Below the pieces are notes generated by a model, which worked only from the letters and a program-made list of their open reading frames with translations, was not told the DNA's origin and ran no database searches. The translations under genes and the position numbers were made by a program. This document shows, one piece after another, positions 1-8,160 of a stretch of DNA of 14,101 nt (position 1 is its first letter; each line of letters opens with the position of its first letter). The DNA comes from JBOGZI01 sp050697275 (GTDB lineage: Bacteria; Actinomycetota; Thermoleophilia; Solirubrobacterales; 70-9). Location of the stretch: the NCBI GenBank assembly GCA_050697275.1, contig JBOGZI010000216.1:1-14101 (forward strand). The letters are read 5' to 3'.

Positions 1-1
1 G

Positions 2-118
2 CGGGACCGCATCGCCGAAGGGGCCCGCTCCTTTGCGGAGGCGAACTCGCGGGAGCGCGGGGCCGAGCGCATGGAGCAGGTGCTGACCCGCGTCGCGCAA
101 GTAGCATCGGCCCGATGA
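2..118 (+). CDS. C-terminal end of a probable glycosyltransferase (5' partial)
   Basis: An open frame enters from the left edge and stops at TGA 116-118, giving 38 visible residues. The visible tail is an amphipathic, charged helix (EGARSFAEANSRERGAERM and onwards). This resembles the last helix of GT-B family-4 glycosyltransferases, where phrases like 'ARxFAExxSxExxAxRxExVL' are common. No catalytic motif lies in the window, so the family call rests on this short similarity and on the neighbours. The next gene starts 22 nt downstream, which fits one operon of sugar-nucleotide and glycosyl transfer genes. A different enzyme with a similar C-terminal helix cannot be excluded. Confidence 0.5.
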   Translation, partial: RDRIAEGARSFAEANSRERGAERMEQVLTRVAQVASAR

Positions 119-140
119 CGCCGAGCAGGGAGATCGCGCC

Positions 141-1082
141 ATGAGGGTGCTCGTCACCGGGGCGGCGGGGTTCATCGGCTCCCACCTGGCCGAGCGGCTG
201 CGGGCGGACGGGGTCTCGGTGCACGGCGTCGACAGGCTCTCCGACTACTACGACCCCGCCCTGAAGCGACAGAACCTCTCCGCCCTGCTCGATGACGAGG
301 GCTTCACGTTCTCCGAGGGCAGCCTCAACGAGCTCGACCTGGAGCAGCTTCTCGACGAGGCGGACGTCGTCTACCACCTCGCCGGGCAGCCGGGGGTCCG
401 CGTCAGCTGGGGCGAGGAGTTCGCGCTCTACCTCGACGACAACGTGCTCAGCACCCAGCGCCTGCTGGAGGTGGCGCGGGGGCGGCAGGTGGACCGCTTC
501 GTGCTCGCCTCCTCGTCTTCCATCTACGGGGACGCCGAGAACTTCCCGACCAGCGAATCCGCGACCCCCGCGCCTGTCTCCCCCTACGGGGTCACCAAGC
601 TGGCCGCCGAGCACCTCTGCGGGCTCTACTACAAGGGGTTCGGAGTGCCCACGGTCGCCCTGCGCTACTTCACGATCTTCGGGCCCCGCCAGCGGCCGGA
701 CATGGCGTTCAACCGCTTCATCCGCTTCGGCATCGAGGGGCGTTCGCTCGAGGTGTTCGGGGACGGGCTCCAGGAGAGGGATTTCACCTACGTGGATGAC
801 GCGGTCAGCGCCACCATCGCGGCAGGCTCGAAGGGCAAGCCGGGCAACGTCTACAACATCGCCGGCGGCAACCACGCCACGGTGAACGAGGTGCTCGAGA
901 CTCTCGGAGAGCTGATCGGCGAGCAGCTTCAGATCGAGATGCTCCCGGCCGTCGTCGGGGACGCTCGCAAGACGGGAGCGGACACGAGCCGGGCGAAGAG
1001 CGACCTCGGCTATGCGCCGAAGGTCTCGCTGAGGGAGGGTCTTTCCCGCCAGCTCGAGGCGGAGAGGAGCAGGCAGGGCTAG
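141..1082 (+). CDS. NAD-dependent sugar-nucleotide epimerase/dehydratase (extended SDR)
   Basis: This 313-residue protein has the full extended short-chain dehydrogenase layout. The Rossmann motif GAAGFIG is at residues 7-13, a Ser-rich catalytic strand (ASSSSIYG) at 123-130, and the Y149-x3-K153 pair in 'PYGVTK'. A C-terminal substrate-binding half includes RYFTIFGPRQRPDMA (175-189), DFTYVDD (214-220) and NVYNIAGG (236-243). The 'DYYDPALKRQNL' stretch after the first strand is reminiscent of UDP-glucuronate 4-epimerases. A UDP-glucose 4-epimerase or related activity is also possible, and substrate cannot be read from sequence. It would supply a nucleotide sugar in the cytoplasm for repeat-unit assembly. 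The ATG at 141 has AGGGAG at 127-132, 8 nt upstream. Its TAG overlaps the GTG of the next gene by one base (TAGTG), so translation is probably coupled. The length is normal for the family. Confidence 0.9.
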   Translation: MRVLVTGAAGFIGSHLAERLRADGVSVHGVDRLSDYYDPALKRQNLSALLDDEGFTFSEGSLNELDLEQLLDEADVVYHLAGQPGVRVSWGEEFALYLDDNVLSTQRLLEVARGRQVDRFVLASSSSIYGDAENFPTSESATPAPVSPYGVTKLAAEHLCGLYYKGFGVPTVALRYFTIFGPRQRPDMAFNRFIRFGIEGRSLEVFGDGLQERDFTYVDDAVSATIAAGSKGKPGNVYNIAGGNHATVNEVLETLGELIGEQLQIEMLPAVVGDARKTGADTSRAKSDLGYAPKVSLREGLSRQLEAERSRQG

Positions 1083-2251
1083 TGCCGGCGCCGGCGCCAG
1101 AGGCCTCTGGGGAGAACCCGGAGGCGGAGCGCGGATGCGACCTCTCCATCTACGTCCCGTTCGCCGCCTTCTTCTTCCGAGGCGGCGCCTCGAAGCTCGG
1201 CCGCTCTGGTGGTGGGGCGGAGCTGCAGATGACGCTGCTGGCGGAGGGATTGGTGGCGAGGGGGATCAGGACGTCGTTGATCGTCTTCCCGATCGAGGAT
1301 GGCCCGCCCGCGCGGGACGATGCCCCCCAGCTGGTCGAGCGGGGGGCCTACGTCGGCGACAGCCCGGGACGCGGAAAGCTCGCCGAGTCGGTTCGGATCT
1401 GGCGCGCGCTGGCAGCGGCTGACGCCCGGGCATATCTGTTCCGAGGTTCGGGTCCCCAGCTCTCCGTGGCGGCCGCCTTCTGCGGCGTGCGCCGCCGCAG
1501 GCTGATCTTCTCGGCGGCCAACGACCTCGACTTCGATTTCGAGCGCCCGGATCGGTCCCGCTTCAACCTGATGGCCTACCGGGCGGCGCTGCGAAGGGTC
1601 GACCGGGTCGTCGTGCAGAGGGAGCAACAACTCGAGCTGGCCCGCGAGGCAGGTCTCGATCGCCTCACCCTGATTCCCAGCTTCGCTGAGCCCGTCGAGC
1701 CCTCGCGCGCCAAGGCCGAGGCCTTCCTCTGGATAGGGAGGCTGGTCGACTACAAGCGGCCGCTTGAGTACGTGAGGCTGGCCGAGTCGCTCCCTGAGAT
1801 CACCTTCCGGATGGTCTACTTCGCCAGTGACGAGACCCGCCCGGCCCTGGTCGCGGAGCTTGAGGCCGCGGGAGGGCGGCTCGAGAACCTGGAGCTGCTC
1901 GGTCAGCTGTCACGGGGCGAGGTGCTTGACCTGATCGAGCGGACGGCGGCCGTGATCTCGACCTCCCGGGCCGAGGGCATGCCGAATGTCTTCCTCGAAG
2001 CATGGTCGCGGGGGGTGCCGGTCATCTCGCTCGAGTACGACCCGGACGGGCAGATCGCGAGCCGCGGGCTGGGCCTGGTCGCCGGTGGCTCGGCGGAGCG
2101 GTTGCGGGAGGCCGCGCTCAGGGTCTGGAAAGACGGGCGCCGCCGTGCCGAGCTGGGCGAGCGCGGTCGGGAGTACGTGCGATCCGTTCACTCGCCAGAG
2201 TCCGTCGCCAACCGCTGGGCCGAGCTGATCCGCGAGCTGATCAGCGCGTGA
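1082..2251 (+). CDS. Family-4 (GT-B) glycosyltransferase
   Basis: This 389-residue protein has the two-domain look of GT4 retaining glycosyltransferases. The N-terminal acceptor domain contains RSGGGAELQ (41-49), the glycine-rich loop near the active site. The C-terminal nucleotide-sugar domain has WIGRLVDYKRP (217-227), with the basic residue that contacts the donor phosphates. It also has the E-x7-E motif: E298, GMPNVFL, E306. The last helix is charged, as usual. It should add a sugar to the lipid-linked repeat unit at the cytoplasmic membrane face; donor and linkage cannot be read. The start is GTG at 1082, overlapping the upstream stop by one base, with GGAGAGGAG at 1061-1069 about 12 nt upstream. 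The first 18 residues are low-complexity (A/P/E-rich), so the core fold begins near residue 20. The next gene starts 1 nt after its stop. Confidence 0.9.
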   Translation: MPAPAPEASGENPEAERGCDLSIYVPFAAFFFRGGASKLGRSGGGAELQMTLLAEGLVARGIRTSLIVFPIEDGPPARDDAPQLVERGAYVGDSPGRGKLAESVRIWRALAAADARAYLFRGSGPQLSVAAAFCGVRRRRLIFSAANDLDFDFERPDRSRFNLMAYRAALRRVDRVVVQREQQLELAREAGLDRLTLIPSFAEPVEPSRAKAEAFLWIGRLVDYKRPLEYVRLAESLPEITFRMVYFASDETRPALVAELEAAGGRLENLELLGQLSRGEVLDLIERTAAVISTSRAEGMPNVFLEAWSRGVPVISLEYDPDGQIASRGLGLVAGGSAERLREAALRVWKDGRRRAELGERGREYVRSVHSPESVANRWAELIRELISA

Positions 2252-2252
2252 G

Positions 2253-3662
2253 GTGAGCGGACCGGCCCCAGAGGTGCTGTCAGAGTCCCCGTCGATGGGA
2301 TCGGATGCCTCGTCGCGGAACGCGATACGGCTCAGGCAGGCGATCTACTTCGGCTACCAGCGGGTCAACGGCAGGTCGCTCGGGAGGGTCTACCGACGCT
2401 ACCGCGAAGAGGATCGGGCTCGGCTCGCGGACAAGCGAGTCCCGATTCGCCTTCGCGAGATGCTGCGACACGCGGCCATCTCGGTGCCTCACTACCGCAG
2501 GCAGTTGGCGGGTCTCGAGGACGTGATCGAGGAGGATCCTGTGGCAGCTCTGCGGCACCTGCCGGTGCTGACCAAGCAGACCGTCAGGGACCGCCTCGAG
2601 GAGCTCAAGTCGCTCGACATCGGAGAGCGCCGGACGCGGGATCAGACCTCGGGGGGCTCGACCGGCGAGCCGGTTCGGCTGATCCAGGACGCCGAGTACC
2701 AGGACCGCGTGATCGCCGCCAAGCTCCTCTACTCGACCTGGGCCGGTTGGGAGCTCGGCGAGCCCGAGCTCACGATCTGGGGATCCGAGCAGGAGATCCT
2801 TCAGGGCAGGGCTTCCGCGCGAGCCAGGATCGCCGATCGGCTGATGCGAAGGAACCTGGTCAACGCCTTTCGGATGTCGCCGGAGTCGATGCGGGAGTGC
2901 CTGGCGCAGCTGAACAGCGATCCGCCGAAGCTGATCGTCGCCTACGTGCAGTCGCTCGACGACTTGGCCGCGTTCGCTGAGCGCGAGGGGATCGACGTGG
3001 TGCCCCAGCGGGCGATCATCTCCACAGCGGGCACGCTGCAGCCGCAGATGCGCGAGCGCATCGAGCGGGTCTTTGGCTGCCGGCCCTTCGACCGATACGG
3101 CTCGCGTGAGGTTGGGGACATCGCCGGGGAGTGCCCATATCACCAGGGGTTGCACGTCTTGCCCTGGACAAGCTTCGTGGAGGTCCTCGACGCTGACGAC
3201 TCCCCCGCCGAGGAAGGGGCTCCCGGCCGGGTCATCGTCACCTCGCTCGCGAACTTCGCGATGCCGCTGCTTCGCTACGAGATCGGCGATCGAGCCGCTC
3301 TAGTCCCTCGGGATGGCCCACCCTGCCCGTGCGGGCGCAGGGGGCAGCGGCTCGCGCGACTCCTCGGGCGGACGGTGGACACCTTCAAGGCCCCTGACGG
3401 CTCACTGATCAACGGTGAGTACTTCACCCACATGCTCTACTTCAGGGACTACGTCGAGAGGTTTCAGGTAGTGCAGCGCACCCCCTCGCGGATCACCTAC
3501 CGGCTGATCCTCTCCGGCCAGCCGCCACAGGAGGATCTCGACGAGATCGTCGCGGGAACACGGGCGGTGATGGGTTCCGAGTGCGAGGTCGACTTCGAGT
3601 TCGTCGACGAGATCCCGCCGAGCCCGTCGGGCAAATATCGCTACACGATCTCCGAGTGCTGA
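2253..3662 (+). CDS. CapK/PaaK-like adenylate-forming enzyme (phenylacetate-CoA ligase family)
   Basis: This 469-residue protein has the ANL-superfamily motifs in the PaaK/CapK arrangement. The phosphate-binding loop TSGGSTGEP is at 132-140, the Y282-G-S-R-E-V-G adenine-binding motif follows, then RYEIGD at 341-346, LLGR at 370-373 and a C-terminal lysine in SPSGKYR (K461). C294, H297 or H301, C358 and C360 (PPCPCGR) are spaced like a metal site, which is inferred. Family members activate a carboxylate as acyl-adenylate and often pass it to CoA. CapK-type members are common in capsule loci with unclear substrates. Here it may activate an acid for decorating the polysaccharide, but no acyltransferase or carrier protein is visible nearby. 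The start is GTG 2253, one base after the upstream stop. ATG at 2295 (residue 15) is an alternative and would remove a low-complexity head. Confidence 0.85.
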   Translation: MSGPAPEVLSESPSMGSDASSRNAIRLRQAIYFGYQRVNGRSLGRVYRRYREEDRARLADKRVPIRLREMLRHAAISVPHYRRQLAGLEDVIEEDPVAALRHLPVLTKQTVRDRLEELKSLDIGERRTRDQTSGGSTGEPVRLIQDAEYQDRVIAAKLLYSTWAGWELGEPELTIWGSEQEILQGRASARARIADRLMRRNLVNAFRMSPESMRECLAQLNSDPPKLIVAYVQSLDDLAAFAEREGIDVVPQRAIISTAGTLQPQMRERIERVFGCRPFDRYGSREVGDIAGECPYHQGLHVLPWTSFVEVLDADDSPAEEGAPGRVIVTSLANFAMPLLRYEIGDRAALVPRDGPPCPCGRRGQRLARLLGRTVDTFKAPDGSLINGEYFTHMLYFRDYVERFQVVQRTPSRITYRLILSGQPPQEDLDEIVAGTRAVMGSECEVDFEFVDEIPPSPSGKYRYTISEC

Positions 3663-3668
3663 GTGACC

Positions 3669-5180
3669 CTAGCTCGAGGGGAGGGCGCCACGGACCAGGC
3701 GCCAGCCGTCCCGGAGCTGGGCGCGGTCGACCTCCCGCGTGGCGAGCAGGACGGCCGCGTAGGCGGCCAGCCCGAGCACGGCTCCGGCGACGGCCTCGAC
3801 CGCGGTGAGCGACGAGGTCCCGAAGGCAAGCAGCGCCCCGGCCATCGCGGCGGAAGCGAGGAAGGCGCGAGCGAGGGTCTTGGCGAGCGGCCTCAGCTGC
3901 AGGTCGATCAGGCCTCGACAGATCATCACGTGTCCGGTGACGAAGGCGAGCGACGCGATGTTCGTCGAGATCGCGCCCGCGACGATCCCGATGGTGGGGA
4001 TCAGGATGACGTCGAGGGCCGCGTTGATGGCGAGCGCTCCGATGGCGAGCGGCACCCGTCGGCGGGCCTCGCCGAGGTAGTTGACGGCGATCGCGAGGAT
4101 CGGAGCGGGGCCCCTCAGCACCACATAAGGGCCCAAGGCGCGAAGCACGTCGGCCGACTCCGAGTATCCGGACCCGAAGAGCAGCTGCGTGATCGGCGTA
4201 GCCCAGACCACGATCGGCGCGAGCAGCGCGAACTGGACGATCAATACGAGCCGGAGGCCCGTCTGGAAGGCGGCCACATTGGGCTCCTGTCCCTCACCAC
4301 GCGCCAGTCGGGGGCCCACTCCGGCGGCCAGAGCCAGGCCCGGATAGGCCGTCACCTCGAGCATCCGGAGTGGGGCGCTGAACAGACCGACGGCTTGGGC
4401 GCTGAGAAAGGCGCCGATCAACAGCGAATCAATCTCCGCGAAGGCCACGAATGCGGCATTGACCAGAAACAGGACCCCGGCGTATTGAGCGATCGTTCTC
4501 ACGCTCAGCCCCGAGCTGGCGCGACGCCGCAGGCCGGGGCGCCCCATGGCCCGCAGCACCAGCAACAGCCCGAGTATGGCTCCGAGCCCATAGCCGACGA
4601 CGCGGCCCACTGCCGCGCCCGCGACGCCGGCGCCGGCCAGCACCAAGCCGATGCTCGCCGCCGTCTCGATCGCGCTCTCCGAGAACACCAGGCGAAAGGC
4701 GAGCGAGTTCCGGCCGAGCGCTTCGAAGCTCGCCAGGAACAGGGTCATGAAGCTCTGGGCGAACATGGCGGCGGCCATGATTCGCAGCGGCAGCTCCAAC
4801 TCGGCAATGCCATAGGCGCGGGCGATCGGCCCGGCGGCCGCGAGCAGGACCAGCGCCATCAGCCCGGCCCCCACGAGCTTCAGCCCCAGAGCCTGCTTCA
4901 GCACTCCAGCGGCCTCGGTCATCTTGCTCCGGCGCTCGGCGATGAACCTCCCCGCCGAGAACGAGACGCCGAAGTCCGCGGGCGCGGCGAGTAGGCCGCT
5001 GACACTCAGGGCGAGCGCGAAGACCCCGTAGCTGGTCGGCCCCAGGTAGCGGACGAGGAACAGCGTCAGCCCCGAGGTGAAGAGCGCGCTCAGGATTCTG
5101 ACCGCCAGCGCGAAGACCGTGTTCCGGCGGATGCTCTCCGGGCCGCCGGCAGACGACGGCGCGACCTTAGCTCGACTCAC
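3669..5180 (-). CDS. Wzx-type polysaccharide flippase (MOP/RfbX family)
   Basis: This multi-pass membrane protein is very hydrophobic, with about 12-14 predicted helices. Near the N-terminus it has VRYLGPTSYGVF (43-54), a hallmark of polysaccharide exporters of the MOP superfamily. RLARGEGQE (291-299) lies in a mid-protein loop. It should flip undecaprenyl-linked repeat units across the membrane. I place the start at GTG 5180-5178, giving 503 residues. An open frame extends to an ATG at 5291, but the added residues are Ser/Arg-rich and read through the end of the polymerase gene. From GTG 5180 it overlaps the polymerase stop by 14 nt, a typical coupled arrangement. Shine-Dalgarno support at that GTG is weak. 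It is the last gene of the minus-strand block and ends 6 nt from the oppositely oriented CapK-like gene. Confidence 0.88.
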   Translation of the reverse strand: MSRAKVAPSSAGGPESIRRNTVFALAVRILSALFTSGLTLFLVRYLGPTSYGVFALALSVSGLLAAPADFGVSFSAGRFIAERRSKMTEAAGVLKQALGLKLVGAGLMALVLLAAAGPIARAYGIAELELPLRIMAAAMFAQSFMTLFLASFEALGRNSLAFRLVFSESAIETAASIGLVLAGAGVAGAAVGRVVGYGLGAILGLLLVLRAMGRPGLRRRASSGLSVRTIAQYAGVLFLVNAAFVAFAEIDSLLIGAFLSAQAVGLFSAPLRMLEVTAYPGLALAAGVGPRLARGEGQEPNVAAFQTGLRLVLIVQFALLAPIVVWATPITQLLFGSGYSESADVLRALGPYVVLRGPAPILAIAVNYLGEARRRVPLAIGALAINAALDVILIPTIGIVAGAISTNIASLAFVTGHVMICRGLIDLQLRPLAKTLARAFLASAAMAGALLAFGTSSLTAVEAVAGAVLGLAAYAAVLLATREVDRAQLRDGWRLVRGALPSS

Positions 5181-6486
5181 TGATCCGCGCGCTTCTCGCG
5201 ATCGCCAGCATCGCTGGGCCGATGGCGAGCAGGAGCCAGAGTTGCTTCTTGTAGAGGTCCGATGAGAAGAAGAGCGATGCGAGCAGGGCAATAAGGGCGA
5301 TCACCTGCGCGCGAGCGAGGATCTCCATGCGCAGATCCCCGTTCCTCTGAAACTGACGGATCGCCTGGAACCCGCAGCCGAACAGGCCGAGGATCACGCA
5401 GAGGAGCAGGGCGAGTCCGACGACCCCCAGCTCGGCCATCGTGCCCAGGTAGACGTTGTGGGTGACTTTGGGCTTGTCGACGATGAAGTCCGAGCGTCGC
5501 AGGGTCCCCGGCACGATCAGATAGTGGATCGAGGCGGTTGGGAAGTTGCCGGCCCCGACCCCCCGGACCGGCTGGTCCTCCACCATGCGCCAGGCGACCT
5601 TCCAGATGTCCTGCCGGCCGGTTCCGCCCTCCAGCTCGGTGACGTGCTCGCGCGCGGCGGGCGGCGCGAAGCTGGCGAAGTAGAAGAGGGCGAACAGCGC
5701 GGTCACCACGCTGAGCACCGCGACCCGAGGTCGCCATCGACCCGAGAAGAGAATCGCGGCCAGCGCCGCGACGCCGAGCGCGACCAGTCCCCCGCGGGAG
5801 ACGGTGAGCAGCACGCCGACCATCGAGAAGGTCGCCGCCGCGAATGCGGCGAATCGCCATGCGGGTGAGCGGTTGGCGACGAAGGCCAGGCCGAGCGCCA
5901 GCACCAGGGTTGCGACGAGCGTGGAGGCGAGCTCGTTGGGATTCTCGAATTCACTCGACAACCGAGCCTCTGCACCGAAGGCCGTGGCGCCCCCTCCGGC
6001 CACGATCCCAATCGCCGTCGCTGCTGTCGCTCCCAGCGTGAAGGCGACCAGAACCCTGATCGCGTCCCGCGACGTGCGCACGGCCGTGTAGACGATCAAG
6101 AGGAGCACGGCGTTCAGCGCAACCCGGAAGACGGCGTCCGCTGCGCTCGCCGGGTCCTCGGACCAGGTGTAGCTGAGCCCCGCCCAGGCAAGGAAGAGGA
6201 GCAGGGTCGCGCTCGTGAAGTGGTGCTGGCGCAGGAAGTCGCTCTTGGCGTCCGCGCGGGTGACCAGGGTGGCGAGCCAGGCCATCGCGAGCAACAGGCC
6301 GGCGAGCTTAGTGGCGCTGCCGATGCCCGAGAGGCCCGGGAGGGCCTCGAAGAAGATGATCAGCGTGAATAGGACGACCCCGTTCGCGAGATCGGCGAAG
6401 ACGATTAGCAGGAACGCCAGGGCCAGCGATGCCGCGATTGCCAGCTCCGGCGCGACTCCCGCGAGTACTCCGAGCGGGGCAGCCAC
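5167..6486 (-). CDS. Wzy/O-antigen ligase-family membrane protein (probable polysaccharide polymerase)
   Basis: The annotated frame has 439 residues and about 11-12 membrane helices. The Wzy_C signature region is clear: SRGG at 230-233, then a long loop with GRQDIWKVAWRM (290-301), DQPVRGVGAGNF (304-315) and THNVYLGTMAELG (342-354). It would polymerise flipped repeat units on the outer membrane face, or ligate chains; the family does both. Position between the Wzz/kinase and Wzx genes favours polymerase. The GTG at 6486 is the first conventional start I can find, but the frame stays open upstream. The upstream codons encode a plausible continuation (ARIDWARWFWPAALAGV), and with them the first helix becomes complete. 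A strong GGGAGG at 6548-6553 sits 7 nt before an in-frame ATA at 6540, so the true start may be 6540. Its 3' end overlaps the flippase start. Confidence 0.88.
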   Translation of the reverse strand: MAAPLGVLAGVAPELAIAASLALAFLLIVFADLANGVVLFTLIIFFEALPGLSGIGSATKLAGLLLAMAWLATLVTRADAKSDFLRQHHFTSATLLLFLAWAGLSYTWSEDPASAADAVFRVALNAVLLLIVYTAVRTSRDAIRVLVAFTLGATAATAIGIVAGGGATAFGAEARLSSEFENPNELASTLVATLVLALGLAFVANRSPAWRFAAFAAATFSMVGVLLTVSRGGLVALGVAALAAILFSGRWRPRVAVLSVVTALFALFYFASFAPPAAREHVTELEGGTGRQDIWKVAWRMVEDQPVRGVGAGNFPTASIHYLIVPGTLRRSDFIVDKPKVTHNVYLGTMAELGVVGLALLLCVILGLFGCGFQAIRQFQRNGDLRMEILARAQVIALIALLASLFFSSDLYKKQLWLLLAIGPAMLAIARSARISESS

Positions 6487-6547
6487 GCCTGCCAGGGCCG
6501 CCGGCCAGAACCATCTCGCCCAGTCGATCCTCGCCGCTATCGGGGGG

Positions 6548-6553
6548 CCTCCC
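6548..6553 (-). promoter_or_regulatory. Strong Shine-Dalgarno sequence for the polymerase gene
   Basis: On the minus strand GGGAGG directly follows the TGA of the Wzz/kinase gene (6556-6554). It is 7 nt upstream of an ATA codon (6540-6538) in frame with the polymerase. The conventional GTG start lies 61 nt further on and has only a poorly spaced GGCAGG next to it. The sequence therefore argues for initiation at or very near 6540. Confidence 0.5.
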
Positions 6554-8131
6554 TCAGGTCCGGCCGGCGCCCTCGAAGAGGCGTCCGCCGCCGTCCCCCT
6601 GCGCCTCGGGCGCCTCCATGTAGTAGCGGTACTCGCTCCGACCGGGTGGCGGCACGCCGATCACCGCAAATCCCACGGGGGCGATTCCGTTGTCGGCCAG
6701 CAGCTCGCCCAGCCGCGCGATCCGATCCAACCGCGTCTTGCCGAGTCGCGTCACGATCAGGACGTCGTCGCACTTGCGGGCGAGTGGGAGCGCATCGACC
6801 ACCTCGGTCAACGGAGGGGAATCAACGATCACGAAGTCGGCTAGGGCCCGGGCATCGTCGATCAGGCCCTGCGCGGCGGGGATGGAGAACAGCTCGGCGA
6901 TCCAGCCTCCGGAGAAATCGGCGGCGAGCACCTGCAGGTTCGGGCCATAGGTGGGGCTGGCGATCAGCGCGTCCTGCAGGGCGACGTTCTCGATCAGCAC
7001 GCTGACCACCCCGGGACGCGCCTCCTCGATACCGAGCGCGGAGGCGAGTGCCGGACGGCGTAGGTCGGCCTCGATCAGAATCACGCGGCGACCGGCGAGG
7101 GCCAGCGAGGTGGCGAGATTGAGCGCCGTCGTCGTCTTCCCCTCCGAGGGCGAGGGACCAGTGATCAGGATCGCCCTCGAGCCGATTCTGTCGGCGGTCG
7201 GCCGCTCCAGCGTGGTGCGCAGCGTGCGATACGCCTCGGCCGTCGGCGAGGAGACCTGGCGCGGGGTGAGGGGTTGGTCGCGCTTTCCCTGATCCCGTGG
7301 CACGCGAGCGAGGATGGGCAGTCGGTATCGGCGGCGGAGCTGGTCCTCCCGTCTCAGCCTCGGGTCGAGGATCTGGGCGGCGAAAGCTCCCGCGATCCCG
7401 ATCACCAGCCCGGCGATCAGGCCACCAGCCACCGTGAGCGCCGGCCGCGGGCTGGCCTGATTCTGGGGCAGGTCCGCCGCAGTCTCGAGGCGGAGGGTGG
7501 GGTCGGGGCCGTTGCGCAGCGCCTGGAGCTCCGCGAGCCGCCCCCCGAGGCTCGTCTGGCCCTCCTGCAGTCCGGCGATCTGCGCGTCTATCTCCTCATG
7601 GAGTTGCTCGGTTTGCTCGGTCACCGCGGCCTCGGAGAACGCGTTGGCGAGGTCTCGCGCTTCGGCGGGGGACCGCTCCTCGGCGGTGACCGCGACGATG
7701 TTGCTCTGGGCCACGGGCTCGGCGCTGACCTTCTTCAGGAGATCCTGCGCGTCCTCATCTATGCCCAGGTCGCTCCTGACTCGCTCGGCAACGTCATTGT
7801 TGGTGACGAGCCGTGCGGCGGTCTCCACGTCTCGCGTCGGATCGGGGGACTGGCGGATCAGGGGCAGGCTGGGAAGGGTTTCGCTGGAGACCGGCGCGAC
7901 CAGGAGGTCAGCCTCAGCCTCGTAGGTCTTGGGCGCAGTGAGCACATAGGCTACGGCCGCCGCGGTCGTCACCAGGACCGCCACGACGATCAACCCGATC
8001 CGCTCGCGAATCGTCTCGACGTACCGCTTCAGCCCCAGCTCTTCCTCGGGCGGCTCCAGCCATTCGGCTTTTTGGGTCGGGTCGTGCGCCAAGGTTCCCT
8101 CGTCCCGCGAGCGCCATTGTGACAGGGGCAC
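6554..8131 (-). CDS. Fused Wzz-type chain-length regulator and CpsD-type tyrosine kinase
   Basis: This 525-residue bitopic protein has a cytoplasmic head with LGLKRYVETIRERI (32-45), a first membrane helix at about 46-65, and an outside domain of about 165 residues with helical stretches. A second helix follows at about 231-253, preceded by the Pro-containing SPRP motif of Wzz proteins. The cytoplasmic kinase domain has Walker A GPSPSEGKTT (325-334, K332), Walker A' ILIEADLRRP (351-360) and Walker B FVIVDSPP (433-440). It should control chain length and gate polymerisation through autophosphorylation. The likely phosphotyrosines are only Y501, Y503 and Y504, so the tail is short compared with Wzc. 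The GTG at 8131 has no clear ribosome site. A TTG at 8092 (residue 14) follows GAGGGA and may be the real start. It ends 67 nt before the polymerase GTG. Confidence 0.88.
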   Translation of the reverse strand: MPLSQWRSRDEGTLAHDPTQKAEWLEPPEEELGLKRYVETIRERIGLIVVAVLVTTAAAVAYVLTAPKTYEAEADLLVAPVSSETLPSLPLIRQSPDPTRDVETAARLVTNNDVAERVRSDLGIDEDAQDLLKKVSAEPVAQSNIVAVTAEERSPAEARDLANAFSEAAVTEQTEQLHEEIDAQIAGLQEGQTSLGGRLAELQALRNGPDPTLRLETAADLPQNQASPRPALTVAGGLIAGLVIGIAGAFAAQILDPRLRREDQLRRRYRLPILARVPRDQGKRDQPLTPRQVSSPTAEAYRTLRTTLERPTADRIGSRAILITGPSPSEGKTTTALNLATSLALAGRRVILIEADLRRPALASALGIEEARPGVVSVLIENVALQDALIASPTYGPNLQVLAADFSGGWIAELFSIPAAQGLIDDARALADFVIVDSPPLTEVVDALPLARKCDDVLIVTRLGKTRLDRIARLGELLADNGIAPVGFAVIGVPPPGRSEYRYYMEAPEAQGDGGGRLFEGAGRT

Positions 8132-8160
8132 AGCACGCTCACGACACGGCTGGTTGCGCC

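Noticed and set aside
3663..4994. Long plus-strand open frame (443 codons) antisense to the flippase, starting right after the CapK-like gene
   Set aside because: Its translation is a Gln/Glu/Arg/Gly/His-rich mixture with no fold signals. The opposite strand encodes a clear multi-pass flippase with family motifs. It is a by-product of high GC content.
5181..5291. N-terminal extension of the flippase to an ATG at 5291
   Set aside because: The extra 37 residues are Ser/Arg/His-rich, lie inside the end of the polymerase gene and do not resemble a flippase N-terminus.
7274..8122. 282-codon plus-strand frame antisense to the Wzz-kinase
   Set aside because: The minus strand carries the Walker motifs and membrane helices. 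The plus-strand product has no coherent hydrophobic or catalytic pattern.
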